64,000 nt of DNA from Cyclobacterium sp. 1_MG-2023 (lineage in GTDB: Bacteria > Bacteroidota > Bacteroidia > Cytophagales > Cyclobacteriaceae), in NCBI RefSeq assembly GCF_030546805.1, contig NZ_JAUOPC010000005.1, positions 62,001-126,000 of the forward strand, in the 5' to 3' direction. The stretch's first letter is position 1, and each line of letters begins with the position of its first letter. A model generated the notes under the pieces. The model ran no database searches. It had not been told where the DNA came from and saw only the letters and a list, made by a program, of their open reading frames with translations. Positions 36,860 through 46,814 of this stretch are shown here, one piece after another. Both the position numbers and the translations under genes were made by a program.

Positions 36860-37717
36860 ATGTTGAAGAAATATTTTTTCATCTGTCTTTTAATTCTCGG
36901 GTCAATTTCAGCTTTTGGCCAGGAGGAAGAGGGGGTTTTTTGGGAAATTACCGGACCTGATTCCCCAGCACCCTCTTACCTTTTTGGGACAATTCACCTT
37001 ATTTGTCAGGAAGATTTTGTAATCAATGATAAGATTTCCGACAAGTTAAAAAAAGCTGACTTCCTTGTATTAGAAATTGACATGGATGACCCTCAACTTC
37101 AGGTAGCAATGCAGCAGAATCTTTACAATAAAGAAGGCCAAAAAATCACAGATTTCCTCTCTGTGGAAGCTTACCAAACCATACATACTTTTATAAAAGA
37201 AAGGACAGGAATGGACATGGATATGTTAAAAGAAATGCGTCCTATGGTATTGATGTCACTTTTATACAACAACCTCTTGGAATGCGAAACCATGTCCTTA
37301 GAGATGGAATTGATGTCATTGGCAAATTCCGGAGACTTAGAAGTGCTTGGCTTGGAAACTGTTGAAGACCAAATGTCACTTTTTGACCATATCCCACTAA
37401 GTAATCAGTACGAAAGCTTTTATGCTTATATCAAGGATATTGAAAAAGGACAGGATGAGTTCCGTGAGCTTATCAATGCTTATAAAGAAGAAAATATCAT
37501 TGACCTGTTACAGATGGTCGCCGAAAGTCCTGAATACAAAGATTACCAAGACGTATTCCTCTATGAAAGAAACAAAAATTGGCTAAAACCCATGACAGGT
37601 ATAATGAAGGAAGGTCAGGCATTTTTTGCTGTTGGCGCCGGTCATTTAGCAGGACCAAAAGGATTAATCCACCTATTAAAAAGCCAAGGTTTTACGGTAA
37701 AAAGAATAGATTTTTAA
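36860..37717 (+). CDS. TraB/GumN family protein
   Basis: This exported protein of 285 residues has a signal peptide (KKYFFICLLILGSISAFGQ). TraB/GumN features follow: SYLFGTIHL at the first strand, VLEIDMDD, an LGLETVEDQ block, and a C-terminal FFAVGAGHLAGPKGLIHLL. The conserved GTIH, E and GxGHL residues are those of the EreA/TIKI-like hydrolase superfamily, in which some members are metalloproteases. Bacterial functions are unclear. I prefer the ATG at 36860 over the GTG at 36839 because it begins directly at the leader. Its end overlaps the convergent TVP38 gene by four bases. Confidence 0.88.
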   Translation: MLKKYFFICLLILGSISAFGQEEEGVFWEITGPDSPAPSYLFGTIHLICQEDFVINDKISDKLKKADFLVLEIDMDDPQLQVAMQQNLYNKEGQKITDFLSVEAYQTIHTFIKERTGMDMDMLKEMRPMVLMSLLYNNLLECETMSLEMELMSLANSGDLEVLGLETVEDQMSLFDHIPLSNQYESFYAYIKDIEKGQDEFRELINAYKEENIIDLLQMVAESPEYKDYQDVFLYERNKNWLKPMTGIMKEGQAFFAVGAGHLAGPKGLIHLLKSQGFTVKRIDF

Positions 37718-38433
37718 TTCCCTTTCTTAGAAACGGACTTGGTGAAAAAGGCATAAATCCCTACTAAGCTTACGATCAACAGGACTGCAATGAGCACATA
37801 TTGCCAAACTGAGGATTTGGAAGATAGGGCTTCTTGTATACTCCCGGCCAAAGCCCCAGACGAAAAAGCTAGCAAGGTTCTGGGTAGCATACCTAAAAGC
37901 CCAAACCACAACACCCGCTTTATCCCTGTTCTCAGCAAAGCAAATACCAAATTTGAGATGGCAAAAGGGATCACAGGGCTTATTCTAACAAAGAATATTA
38001 AACTGCCCATTTGCCCTTTTTTCTCCAATATAAGCTTCTTTGCTTTCGGGTAAGGTTCCAAGAGTAAATCAAGGCTGTCTTTTTCTAAAATTCTGCCTAG
38101 AAAATAGCCTACTGCACTTGCGAGCGTATAAGCCAAAACCAAATAGGGAAAAGCCTGCCAGCCAAATACATACCCGGAAATCACAGCAAAGAAAGTAGTA
38201 GGAACAAAGGCCAACCCCATTAAGACAGTACCTGAAATGCAATAAATTAAAGCAATTTCTGGCTCAATTATTGGGGCCAAATTTATTTCAGACCAATGCC
38301 TATAAATCCAGTTTCCAAGCATTAAAGCACCTATTGAGGGAAGGATGCTTACCCATAGAATGGCTACAAGAACCCAGGGGTTTTGGTTATAGATATTCCT
38401 GAAATGCTTGAAAATAGGCGGTTTTTTATTCAT
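37714..38433 (-). CDS. TVP38/TMEM64 (VTT-domain) membrane protein
   Basis: This integral membrane protein of 239 residues has about five to six membrane helices. It carries the VTT/DedA-like core: VPTTFFAVISGYVFGW with the FGxxxGxxxxxxGxxxGxxLGR pattern continued by ASAVGYFLGRIL, and the second half-hairpin RISPVIPFAISNLVFALL. Such proteins include lipid scramblase and undecaprenyl-phosphate translocase relatives; the substrate of this one is unknown. A TAGTTTTG box lies seven bases before the ATG on the minus strand. Confidence 0.88.
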   Translation of the reverse strand: MNKKPPIFKHFRNIYNQNPWVLVAILWVSILPSIGALMLGNWIYRHWSEINLAPIIEPEIALIYCISGTVLMGLAFVPTTFFAVISGYVFGWQAFPYLVLAYTLASAVGYFLGRILEKDSLDLLLEPYPKAKKLILEKKGQMGSLIFFVRISPVIPFAISNLVFALLRTGIKRVLWFGLLGMLPRTLLAFSSGALAGSIQEALSSKSSVWQYVLIAVLLIVSLVGIYAFFTKSVSKKGN

Positions 38434-38536
38434 CTTTGAACAAAACTAGAAATAATTCTGACTAAAATTTAACCGGACCAAGGCTTAATTAAAAAATTGT
38501 CTTGTTTGGTCTATAAAATCTATATAAATCAACCTT

Positions 38537-39682
38537 ATGAAATTTGCTACAAAAGCCATACATGCAGGGATAAAACCGGACATCGGTACAGGGGCAATTA
38601 TGACCCCAATTTTCCAAACTTCTACATATGTTCAAAAATCACCGGGAGACCACAAAGGTTTTGAATATTCAAGGACACAAAATCCTACCAGACAAGCTTT
38701 GGAACAAAATTTGGCTGCATTGGAAAATGGTCAGCATGGTTTGTGCTTTTCTTCCGGTATGGCCGCTATAGATTGCATACTTAAGCTTCTAAAGCCGGGT
38801 GACGAGGTTATCAGTACCAACGATCTTTATGGAGGGACTTATAGAATTTTCACCAAAGTATTTTCCAAATATGGAATAAAGTTTCATTTTGTCAACATGG
38901 AAAAACCTGAGGAAATTCTTCCCCTTATCAATGAGAATACCAAAATGATATGGGCTGAAACACCTACCAACCCCATGATGAACATTATTGATATCAAGGC
39001 CTTAGCAACAGTTGCCAAAAGCAACAACCTTTTATTGGGGGTAGACAATACATTCGCAACGCCATTTTTACAAAGCCCACTGGACCTTGGTGCAGACATT
39101 GTGATGCACTCCGTTACAAAATACCTTGCCGGTCATTCAGACGTGGTCATGGGAGCAATTGTAGTAAAAGATCAGAACCTTGCAGATGATTTGGCCTTTA
39201 TTCAAAATTCCTGTGGAGCTGTTCCAGGGCCACAAGATTGCTTTTTAGTCTTGAGAGGAATCAAAACCCTACACCTTAGGATGGAAAGGCATTGCCAAAA
39301 TGGAAAAACCATCGCTGCCTATTTAAAAAATCACCCTAAAGTTGAAAAAGTTTTTTGGCCCGGATTTGAAGACCACCCAAATCATACCATCGCAAAAACC
39401 CAAATGAAAGATTTTGGAGGCATGCTATCTTTTACCTTGAAGGGCAACAATATTGAAGATGCCATAAAGATCTTGGAGAATTTTAAAATATTCGTATTGG
39501 CAGAATCTTTAGGTGGAGTTGAATCACTTTGTGGACACCCTGCCACTATGACTCATGCCAGTATTCCAAAATCTGAAAGGGAAAAAGTAGGTTTATCCGA
39601 TTCTTTGATCAGGTTAAGCGTAGGAATAGAAGATGCTGAAGACTTAAAAAATGACCTAGCTCAAGCAATGGGAAAACTTTAG
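38537..39682 (+). CDS. Cystathionine gamma-synthase/lyase-type trans-sulfuration enzyme
   Basis: This PLP-dependent enzyme of 381 residues is of the Cys/Met metabolism family. The PLP lysine is K195 in HSVTKYLAGHSDVVMG. Other conserved blocks are YSRTQNPTRQALE, CFSSGMAAID, NDLYGGTYR, AETPTNP, VDNTFATPF and LAESLGGVESL near the end. It may form cystathionine or cleave it; the exact reaction cannot be decided from the motifs. It is a single gene, overlapping the end of a convergent gene by four bases. Confidence 0.93.
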   Translation: MKFATKAIHAGIKPDIGTGAIMTPIFQTSTYVQKSPGDHKGFEYSRTQNPTRQALEQNLAALENGQHGLCFSSGMAAIDCILKLLKPGDEVISTNDLYGGTYRIFTKVFSKYGIKFHFVNMEKPEEILPLINENTKMIWAETPTNPMMNIIDIKALATVAKSNNLLLGVDNTFATPFLQSPLDLGADIVMHSVTKYLAGHSDVVMGAIVVKDQNLADDLAFIQNSCGAVPGPQDCFLVLRGIKTLHLRMERHCQNGKTIAAYLKNHPKVEKVFWPGFEDHPNHTIAKTQMKDFGGMLSFTLKGNNIEDAIKILENFKIFVLAESLGGVESLCGHPATMTHASIPKSEREKVGLSDSLIRLSVGIEDAEDLKNDLAQAMGKL

Positions 39683-40512
39683 TGGAGCATTCTTGTAAAT
39701 AGCTGCTGACACCTGATTTCAATAGCATTGGTCAATTCCTTGTGATTCTTTTGTAAGAGGGTAAGTACCGGTTGGTATTTTTTACTTACATCTTCCTTCT
39801 TACCCAAATGGCTGCCCAAATGCTGGAGAAGAAGTTGATTTTTATACCAAGTATCCATATTTTTGGAAAGGATATCAATTTCTTGGTGAACTACATGTGT
39901 AAAAACTGAATTCAAGCCAATAGATAATCTGATTTTTTCCAGAGCAGTAACCTTCTTCAAACCTTTGTAAATATCGCTAATCGTTTGCGCATCTAGTCTC
40001 GTCTTTGTCCCAAAATAAAAATAGTCAATCTCTTCATTGATTATCTGATTGATTGCAGTATTAATATTCAAGATTGACATCCCTTGAGAAAACTTATAAA
40101 TATCTCGGTAAAGGTCTTCCCATTGATGTAAAGGAACAGAAAGTATCAGCTCGTAGACTTCTGTATAAACCCTATCTTTATCTGAGGAAATAAGTTTCTG
40201 GTAGTCTGAGTACTGTCCTTTATCTGCCATATGGCTCGTAAATCCCTCTTGAATAAAGCGAATGTGTTTAACTTTACGAAGGTTTTTTTGAAGGGATTTA
40301 AAAGGAGAAAATATTTTACCAATCTTTTTTTTCTTATTGAAATGAACCCTTTCCAATAACTGGATATATACACTAAAAAAATCCAAATGGGCCTCCAGCT
40401 CGATGGCTTTCTTTGACCTCATTTTCTTTGAAAGTTCCTCAAACAATACCTTCCCGGCATCGTAGTGCTTGTCAAAAACATGTAAAACCAAGGGTAAGGT
40501 AGATGCTTCCAT
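39679..40512 (-). CDS. Uncharacterised all-helical protein
   Basis: I do not recognise this protein of 277 residues with confidence. It is predicted to be almost entirely alpha-helical and basic. Scattered conserved-looking His and Lys (for example LERVHFNKKKKIGKIF, KNLRKVKHIRF, QNHKELTNAI region) and two similar halves recall CHAD-type histidine helical proteins, but I cannot confirm that. It starts two bases after the DUF2027-Smr gene ends, so they are co-transcribed. No signal peptide or membrane helix is seen. Confidence 0.5.
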   Translation of the reverse strand: MEASTLPLVLHVFDKHYDAGKVLFEELSKKMRSKKAIELEAHLDFFSVYIQLLERVHFNKKKKIGKIFSPFKSLQKNLRKVKHIRFIQEGFTSHMADKGQYSDYQKLISSDKDRVYTEVYELILSVPLHQWEDLYRDIYKFSQGMSILNINTAINQIINEEIDYFYFGTKTRLDAQTISDIYKGLKKVTALEKIRLSIGLNSVFTHVVHQEIDILSKNMDTWYKNQLLLQHLGSHLGKKEDVSKKYQPVLTLLQKNHKELTNAIEIRCQQLFTRMLH

Positions 40513-40514
40513 CG

Positions 40515-41477
40515 CTATTCATTTATTTTTACAGTTGTGGCTCCATATCCAAAATTAGTCTTTTGACTGTCTTTAAAGTATTTAATCCCTTGAAGTTGAC
40601 TTAAATACTTGTGTATGTTTTTTCTTAAAACCCCATTCCCAATACCATGAATAAAAACAATCTCGTCCATTCCCGAAGCAATGGCATCATTGAGATTTGA
40701 TTCAAATGTTTTCATCTGCAATTGTAACATTTCACTGTTACTCATCAGGTCATGGTCTTTAGTCAATTTATCTATATGTAAATCAATAGAAGCAGGAGGC
40801 CTTTTTATCTTTGCCGCAGGATAAACATCTTGTGGACTAGGATTAAGCTCCTTATTCAATTGATTTATATTCAATGTCTTGACAGCATTATCTAACCTAA
40901 AAAAATAGGCTTCTTTATTTATTAATGGCGCTTTCCCTTTATTTTTAAAAAATGAGGAAGCTTTTAATTTTATATTCCTTAACTGTACAGGTTGTTGTTT
41001 ATCAAATCGTTTGTTTAAAAAAACCATCATTACACTGAATGGAGGCCACTGCTCGAAATCAGGAAGCATTTTTTCTCCTAATTTGGTGAAGGACTTTCCT
41101 TTCACTACACCGGCGCCCATATTTTTAGTGTTGTTCTGCTGATGTTCGTCAAAGGAATAAAGACAATCCTTGGTGAGGTTATTGATAAGTACCAGGTCAT
41201 AAACCTGATCATTATAAGGAACATAAGCTACAAACAACCCTTCTTCAGAAACTGCAGGATCACTTTTGGAAAGCGTAGATTGAAATCCTGATGTTTTTTT
41301 TGGTTTGGTATCGAAATAAGCCTCTTCAGCCTCATTGATAACCACCACCTCTGATTTGAGGGCAGGGATTCTAAATCCATCCTCAATTTCAATTTCAACC
41401 TGGCCACCGGAAGAAAGTTTGGTAATTATACCTTCCTCTTTTCCATGCAACAACCTTACTTTATCCCCTATATTCAT
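40515..41477 (-). CDS. DUF2027-Smr domain protein
   Basis: This protein of 320 residues has a KOW/Tudor-like entry (MNIGDKVRLLHGKEEGIITKL), the DUF2027 middle region, and a C-terminal Smr domain. The Smr motifs are SIDLHIDKL near 227-235 and VFIHGIGNGVLRKNI near 270-285, with the conserved HGxG. Smr domains bind or nick nucleic acids, and in MutS2 act on branched DNA or collided ribosomes. This gene is therefore a second likely Smr protein besides mutS2 at the other end of the window. On the minus strand TAAATTTG stands four bases before its ATG. Confidence 0.88.
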   Translation of the reverse strand: MNIGDKVRLLHGKEEGIITKLSSGGQVEIEIEDGFRIPALKSEVVVINEAEEAYFDTKPKKTSGFQSTLSKSDPAVSEEGLFVAYVPYNDQVYDLVLINNLTKDCLYSFDEHQQNNTKNMGAGVVKGKSFTKLGEKMLPDFEQWPPFSVMMVFLNKRFDKQQPVQLRNIKLKASSFFKNKGKAPLINKEAYFFRLDNAVKTLNINQLNKELNPSPQDVYPAAKIKRPPASIDLHIDKLTKDHDLMSNSEMLQLQMKTFESNLNDAIASGMDEIVFIHGIGNGVLRKNIHKYLSQLQGIKYFKDSQKTNFGYGATTVKINE

Positions 41478-41781
41478 GTCTCAAATTTACCAAATAGATT
41501 GGGGAAATTCACATTTAATCACTTTTGATTCTAGGAATCCCCTTTAATTTCTATTTCAAGATTCGACAATCGTCTATCACAGCAACCTGATCTCCACCTG
41601 TATTCCTCTCCACATTTACTTGATCAAAATCTCCGATGTCTTTAGGTAAATCTCGGTCCTCAACCTCCACATTCCATTATATAACAAGCAAATCAGAAAA
41701 AAAAATCATTACCGGTTATAACACAAAGGCAATAAAACAAAAATAAACCCATTTCAAAATAAAATGGGTTTATTTTTACAC
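41478..41781. other. Intergenic region between leuS and DUF2027-Smr
   Basis: These 304 bases lie between the leuS stop and the start of the DUF2027-Smr gene, both on the minus strand. A -7-like box is at 41482-41489 and the leuS terminator is at 41739-41777. The middle contains no recognised gene. Confidence 0.55.
41739..41777. terminator. Intrinsic terminator after leuS
   Basis: A long perfect stem, AAAATAAACCCATTT pairing with AAATGGGTTTATTTT, lies immediately after the leuS stop on the minus strand. The loop is short, about TCAAAATA, and both sides are flanked by A- or T-runs. It can act in both directions. Confidence 0.85.
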
Positions 41782-44556
41782 TTATAATACAATATTTACA
41801 ATTTTTCCCGGAACTACGATAACTTTTTTAGGCTGCTGTCCTTTTGTCCATTTTTGAATTTGCTCATCTTTTAAAGCAGCTTCTTCAATTTCCTGTTTTG
41901 AAAGACTCAAGGAAAGCTCAATTTTAGCTCTCATTTTACCGTTAATAGAAACCGGATATTGATGGCTATCCTCAGTAAGGTATTTCTCCTCAGCTAGGGG
42001 AAATTGAGCATGGATAATGGATTCCTCATGACCTAATAGCTCCCACAGTTCTTCTGAAATATGTGGTGCATAGGGAGACAATACTATCAATAGCGGCTCC
42101 AACACCTCTTTATTGTTACACTTCAAAGAGGACAGTTCGTTGACGCAAATCATAAAGGAAGAAACGGAAGTATTGAAAGCATGCCTTTCAATGTCCTCCT
42201 CCACTTTCTTCATGGTTTTGTGTAAGGATTTTAACGCTTCCTTAGAGGCCGGTTTGTCTGAAACATTCCATTTACCATTTTGATCATGAAACAACCTCCA
42301 AAGTTTTTTCAAGAATTTAAAGACACCATCAATCCCATTGGTGTTCCAAGGCTTGAATTGCTCCAAAGGCCCCAAGAACATTTCATACAATCTTAAAGTA
42401 TCTGCCCCATAACTTTCAATGACATCATCAGGGTTGACTACATTGTATTTGGATTTAGACATTTTCTCCACCTCAGCCCCACAATTGTATTTACCATCTT
42501 CCAAAATAAATTCAGCATCTTTCAAATCAGGTCTCCAATTGCGAAATGCCTCTATATCCAACTGATCATTGTAAACAATATTAACATCTACATGCATGGG
42601 ACTTACCTCATGATCACCAATTAAACCATGGCTCACAAAGGTATTGGTACCTTTTTTACGATAAACAAAGTTTGACCTACCTTGAATCATCCCTTGGTTG
42701 ATCATTTTTTGGAAAGGCTCTTCTATAGAAACAAAACCTCTATCATATAAAAACTTTGTCCAAAATCTTGAATATAACAAATGTCCTGTAGCATGTTCAG
42801 CTCCTCCAATGTATAAGTCGACCGAGCCCCAATAATCTGCAGCAGCTTTGCTTACAAACTCCTCCTTATTTTGGGCATCCATATAACGGAAAAAATACCA
42901 ACTAGACCCTGCCCATCCCGGCATGGTACTCATTTCTAATGGAAAAGTTCCTTCTGAAGTCTTGTACGTCCAGTCTTTGGCTCTACCAAGTGGCGGGGCT
43001 CCATCTTCTGTTGGTAAATATTTATCAACTTCAGGAAGAGGTAATGGCAAATCACTTTCCTTTACCAAATAGGGTAAATCATTTTTGAAATAAACAGGAA
43101 GTGGCTCACCCCAATAGCGTTGGCGTGTAAAAATAGCATCCCTCATTTTATATTGGATCTTCCCTTTACCTATTTCATTTTCTTCAAGAAACGCAATGGC
43201 TTTGTCCATTGCATCTTGCATTTTTAATCCACTTATGAAGCCGGAATTCATGATGGTACCGCCTTTTCCGGGAAAGGAACCTTCTGACATATCCCCTTCT
43301 ATCACTTGTCTTTTTTCTAATCCAAAATGGTTGGCGAAATTATAATCACGCTCATCATGAGAGGGCACCGCCATAACTGCACCTGTTCCATAACCCGCCA
43401 ATACATAATCTGCAATCCAAATCGGAATACTTTCCCCATTAAAAGGATTTTTTGCGTAACTACCGGTAAAAGCACCAGAGATAGTCTTGACATCAGCCAT
43501 TCTATCCCTTTCAGACCTGTTTTTTGCCTGGGCCACATAACTAAGTGCGTTTTCTTTCTGATCTTCAGTAATTAACTTCCCTACCAATTCATGCTCTGGA
43601 GCCAATGCCAGATAGGTCACTCCATATATGGTATCAATCCTTGTGGTAAAGACCTTAATTTTTTCATTTAGACCTTCTACATCAAACACCATTTCTGCGC
43701 CCAAGGACCGGCCTATCCAATTCCTTTGCATTTCCTTAACAGGGTCAGGCCAATCCAAATTTTCCAAACCATTTAGCAATCTTTCAGCATAGGCGGTAAT
43801 CCGCATACTCCATTGCATCATGCGTTTTCTTTCGACGGGATGCCCTCCCCTTTCAGAAAAACCATCCTTGACCTCATCGTTGGAAAGGACCGTCCCCAAT
43901 GCGGCACACCAGTTGACAGTGGTCTCCGCCAAATAGGTAAGCCTATACCTTAGCAATACCTTTTGCTTTTCCTCTGTTGAATACTTCGCCCAATCCTCAG
44001 CACCAAATATTTGAGTATCTTCATCAGAAGCCGCTTTTACCCCTTTGTTACCTTCTTTTTCAAATACGGAAACAAGGTGAGATATTGGCATGGCCTTATC
44101 CGCTTCCAAGTCATAATAACTATCAAAAAGCTGCATAAAGATCCACTGCGTCCATCGATAATATTCAGGATCAGAAGTCCTAACTTCCTTACTCCAATCA
44201 AAGGCAAAGCCAATGTTTTTAAGTTGTTCGGTATATCTTTTTATGTTTTCTTCCGTCGTTATGGCCGGATGTTGCCCCGTTTGAATCGCATACTGCTCTG
44301 CCGGAAGCCCAAAAGAATCATAGCCCATAGGATGCAATACATTGAATCCTTTTAACCTTTTGTAACGTGTTACAATATCAGAGGCAATGTACCCTAATGG
44401 ATGACCTACGTGAAGTCCTGCCCCTGAAGGATATGGAAACATGTCCAAAGAATAAAACTTGGGTTTATTAGTTTCCGGACTAGCATTGAAAATCCCCGTT
44501 TGCTCCCAACGGTCCTGCCATTTTTTTTCAATGGCGCGAAAATTATAATCAGACAT
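41782..44556 (-). CDS. leuS: Leucyl-tRNA synthetase
   Basis: This class I aminoacyl-tRNA synthetase of 924 residues charges tRNA-Leu. The HIGH-type motif GLHVGH is at 47-52 and the KMSKS motif is at 698-702. An editing (CP1) domain lies between them (with [18 protein letters not shown] and [15 protein letters not shown]). The C-terminal anticodon-binding and tail regions end in KIVNIVL. The length is a little above the usual 860-880. It is a single-gene unit with a terminator directly downstream. A TACTTTTG box stands about 30 bases upstream. Confidence 0.98.
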   Translation of the reverse strand: MSDYNFRAIEKKWQDRWEQTGIFNASPETNKPKFYSLDMFPYPSGAGLHVGHPLGYIASDIVTRYKRLKGFNVLHPMGYDSFGLPAEQYAIQTGQHPAITTEENIKRYTEQLKNIGFAFDWSKEVRTSDPEYYRWTQWIFMQLFDSYYDLEADKAMPISHLVSVFEKEGNKGVKAASDEDTQIFGAEDWAKYSTEEKQKVLLRYRLTYLAETTVNWCAALGTVLSNDEVKDGFSERGGHPVERKRMMQWSMRITAYAERLLNGLENLDWPDPVKEMQRNWIGRSLGAEMVFDVEGLNEKIKVFTTRIDTIYGVTYLALAPEHELVGKLITEDQKENALSYVAQAKNRSERDRMADVKTISGAFTGSYAKNPFNGESIPIWIADYVLAGYGTGAVMAVPSHDERDYNFANHFGLEKRQVIEGDMSEGSFPGKGGTIMNSGFISGLKMQDAMDKAIAFLEENEIGKGKIQYKMRDAIFTRQRYWGEPLPVYFKNDLPYLVKESDLPLPLPEVDKYLPTEDGAPPLGRAKDWTYKTSEGTFPLEMSTMPGWAGSSWYFFRYMDAQNKEEFVSKAAADYWGSVDLYIGGAEHATGHLLYSRFWTKFLYDRGFVSIEEPFQKMINQGMIQGRSNFVYRKKGTNTFVSHGLIGDHEVSPMHVDVNIVYNDQLDIEAFRNWRPDLKDAEFILEDGKYNCGAEVEKMSKSKYNVVNPDDVIESYGADTLRLYEMFLGPLEQFKPWNTNGIDGVFKFLKKLWRLFHDQNGKWNVSDKPASKEALKSLHKTMKKVEEDIERHAFNTSVSSFMICVNELSSLKCNNKEVLEPLLIVLSPYAPHISEELWELLGHEESIIHAQFPLAEEKYLTEDSHQYPVSINGKMRAKIELSLSLSKQEIEEAALKDEQIQKWTKGQQPKKVIVVPGKIVNIVL

Positions 44557-44592
44557 TTTCAGTAATTGTAAAATTATTGGTCAATTCAATTC

Positions 44593-44600
44593 CAAAAGTA
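44593..44600 (-). promoter_or_regulatory. Candidate Bacteroidota -7 box for leuS
   Basis: On the minus strand TACTTTTG fits TAnnTTTG. The transcript would begin near 44586, leaving a leader of about 30 bases to the ATG at 44556. At the -33 position only an ATG-like trinucleotide is seen. Confidence 0.4.
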
Positions 44601-44681
44601 TAAAAAATATCCCTATTCATTTCGAATATGGATAACTATATGTAAATCACTTTTAATTAAAAAATAATATGGCGAGTAATT

Positions 44682-45626
44682 CTACCAATTTCTAAATGCT
44701 CTGCCTCTTCTTTGGAAAACCCAATTTCTCCAAAATCCGTATGAAAAGTTAATTTCAGCACCGGCACTCAAGGTAAAGTATCCATCATACCGAGCACCGG
44801 GCTCGTTTAGTCTTGGGTCACCACTCCCTCTTCTTGCACTGCCCTTCGTACTTCTGATCAACTCTATATTAGGTTCCCCATTTGGGAGTAAGAACCTCTC
44901 TTGCCTCACTGAAAGCCGAAGTCTATCAGGGTCTTCTCCGGAAATATAATCTTCTATCAATTGGTCATAAAAGCCTGAAATATCATATGCACTGACATCA
45001 TCTAAGTAATCAGAAAATGTAAACCTATAATTGCCTTCAATAAATACATCCAAATATAAATTTACTTTATATTTTATTCCTAGCCCCATAGGCATGATCA
45101 CAACAACGTTATTATATAGCTCATTTTCAGTCCTTAATGGACGCAAAGCCACCCAGTTATCGCTGTAATTAGTATAAGGGTCAATTGTCGAAGCCCCCAA
45201 ACCTAAAAAGACATATGGATTTAAGAAGGCTCTGTTGATATTGAATTTTTTTACTGGTTTCAAATAGTACTCTATCAATAAGGCAGCCTCAAAATTTTTA
45301 CTTCGGAAATTTAAATTCCTGGGGATTCTACCACTATTCGGGTCAGCTTGATCATCCTGTCCAGAAATTTTGTAATACCCAATATCTCCTCTGGCTTTCA
45401 GATTGGTCCCAAAGGTGTACCTCCCACTAAAACCTGCGTAATAATCCGGATGGATCCCTTCCTTGTATTGCCATAGTGCATACAGGTCCCCAAAGTACTG
45501 TGAAGGTCCGCCTTGAACAGAAAAAGACCATAATTCCTCACGTCTATACTTGTTAAACCCTTGACCGAATGTTTGTAATAAAATACACGTTAAAAAAAAT
45601 GTTATAAAAAATAGTTTCTTGCTCAT
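44682..45626 (-). CDS. DUF6089-like outer-membrane beta-barrel protein
   Basis: This exported protein of 314 residues has a signal peptide (about 1-21, ending TFGQ). It then has a beta-rich porin-like pattern of alternating aromatic strands: VQGGPSQYFGDL, FSGRYTFGTNLKARGDIGYY, PYVFLGLGAST, DVFIEGNYRFTFSDYLDDVS, YFTLSAGAEINFSYGF. This matches the DUF6089/outer membrane beta-barrel group of Bacteroidota, where small barrels of unknown function are common. The protein contains arginine-rich stretches before the last strands. It probably resides in the outer membrane; its role is unknown. Confidence 0.78.
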   Translation of the reverse strand: MSKKLFFITFFLTCILLQTFGQGFNKYRREELWSFSVQGGPSQYFGDLYALWQYKEGIHPDYYAGFSGRYTFGTNLKARGDIGYYKISGQDDQADPNSGRIPRNLNFRSKNFEAALLIEYYLKPVKKFNINRAFLNPYVFLGLGASTIDPYTNYSDNWVALRPLRTENELYNNVVVIMPMGLGIKYKVNLYLDVFIEGNYRFTFSDYLDDVSAYDISGFYDQLIEDYISGEDPDRLRLSVRQERFLLPNGEPNIELIRSTKGSARRGSGDPRLNEPGARYDGYFTLSAGAEINFSYGFWRNWVFQRRGRAFRNW

Positions 45627-45708
45627 CTTACGCTAAACCTAATCCCTCGCCATTAACCTATTGGCTATAAACCCCCTAAAGATAATATAGAAAGCAAGAA
45701 TAAAAAAA

Positions 45709-46614
45709 TTACTTTGTCGCAATTTTATCCAGACCTGAGCGGATGTGTAAATCTCGCTGAGGGAAAGGAATTTCAACATTTTCTTCCGCAAACTTTTTAA
45801 AAATGGCATAGTACAACTGACTCTTCAAGACATTGGGTTTGTTGGTGTACTCAGTTGTCCAAACCCTCAGATTAAAATCAATACTACTATCATTGTATTT
45901 ATCAAAGAGCACATCAGGCTCGGGCTTCATGAGTACACCAGGATACTCTTTCACCACTTCCAATAATATTCGCTTTATCTTATCAGGGTCTTCCTTATAG
46001 GATACGCCAACAGGAATATTAAAACGGATATTGCTGTCATTGTGTGACCAATTGATAACTGAATTGTCAATAAATTGGCTATTTGGAACAATGATAGAAA
46101 TATTGTCATTGGTGAGAATTGTGGTGGATCTGGCAGAAATTTTCTCCACATCCCCATAAACTTCATCCACCTCTATTCTGTCACCAACCTTAATTGGTCT
46201 TTCCAAAAGAATGATCAAACCACTAATGAAATTATTGGTGATATTTTGAAGACCAAAACCAATCCCCACACCTATGGCCCCAGCCAAAATACCTAATGCA
46301 CTCAGGTCTACATTGCTGTTTTGTAAAATAGTAATTAATCCAATAATAATCAGCAGATACTTAAAAAAGGCAGCTATGGATTGACGGATCCCTAATTCAA
46401 TTTTATATCTGGCTAAAATTTTATTGGCAAGAAACCTTCTTGCCAACTCGGAGACAATAAATACCAATACAATGGATATGGTAAGCCCTAAAAACAAACC
46501 AATGGTCAACTCAGTTTTACCTACCATCAGTAACTTGATATCGAGAAATTCGTTTAATTTATCAAATAAGGTGGCAAAATCTCCATTCCTTATATTTTGT
46601 AATAATTCTTTCAT
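45709..46614 (-). CDS. MscS-type mechanosensitive ion channel
   Basis: This protein of 301 residues has three membrane helices: about 36-57, 83-102, and the Gly/Ala-rich pore helix at 109-137 (LGILAGAIGVGIGFGLQNITNN). The beta domain follows (GDRIEVDEVYGDVEKISARSTTILT) and then the alpha/beta cage with NSQFIDNSVINWSH. This matches MscS, which opens on osmotic downshift to release solutes. The length is that of standard short MscS. It is transcribed alone, divergent from the GNAT-nitrilase gene. Confidence 0.93.
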   Translation of the reverse strand: MKELLQNIRNGDFATLFDKLNEFLDIKLLMVGKTELTIGLFLGLTISIVLVFIVSELARRFLANKILARYKIELGIRQSIAAFFKYLLIIIGLITILQNSNVDLSALGILAGAIGVGIGFGLQNITNNFISGLIILLERPIKVGDRIEVDEVYGDVEKISARSTTILTNDNISIIVPNSQFIDNSVINWSHNDSNIRFNIPVGVSYKEDPDKIKRILLEVVKEYPGVLMKPEPDVLFDKYNDSSIDFNLRVWTTEYTNKPNVLKSQLYYAIFKKFAEENVEIPFPQRDLHIRSGLDKIATK

Positions 46615-46790
46615 TTAGTTTGTCCTTAATCCACGAATTAAACCCTAGTAAGCTATTGAAAATAAAAAAGAAATGCTTTCAACACCCCCTTAACTAACAC
46701 ACTTATAAGCAAATAGTTAAACAATTTATAAGATAATACATTTAACCATTAAATTTTCTATTCTATTCCATTAAAAGCCCACATTTTAGG

Positions 46791-46798
46791 TACATTTG
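46791..46798 (+). promoter_or_regulatory. Candidate -7 box for the GNAT-nitrilase operon
   Basis: TACATTTG fits TAnnTTTG and would start transcription near 46805, about 10 bases before the ATG at 46815. No TTG is seen at -33. This may be weak or coincidental. Confidence 0.4.
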
Positions 46799-46814
46799 TT
46801 GCTAATTTCATGCC

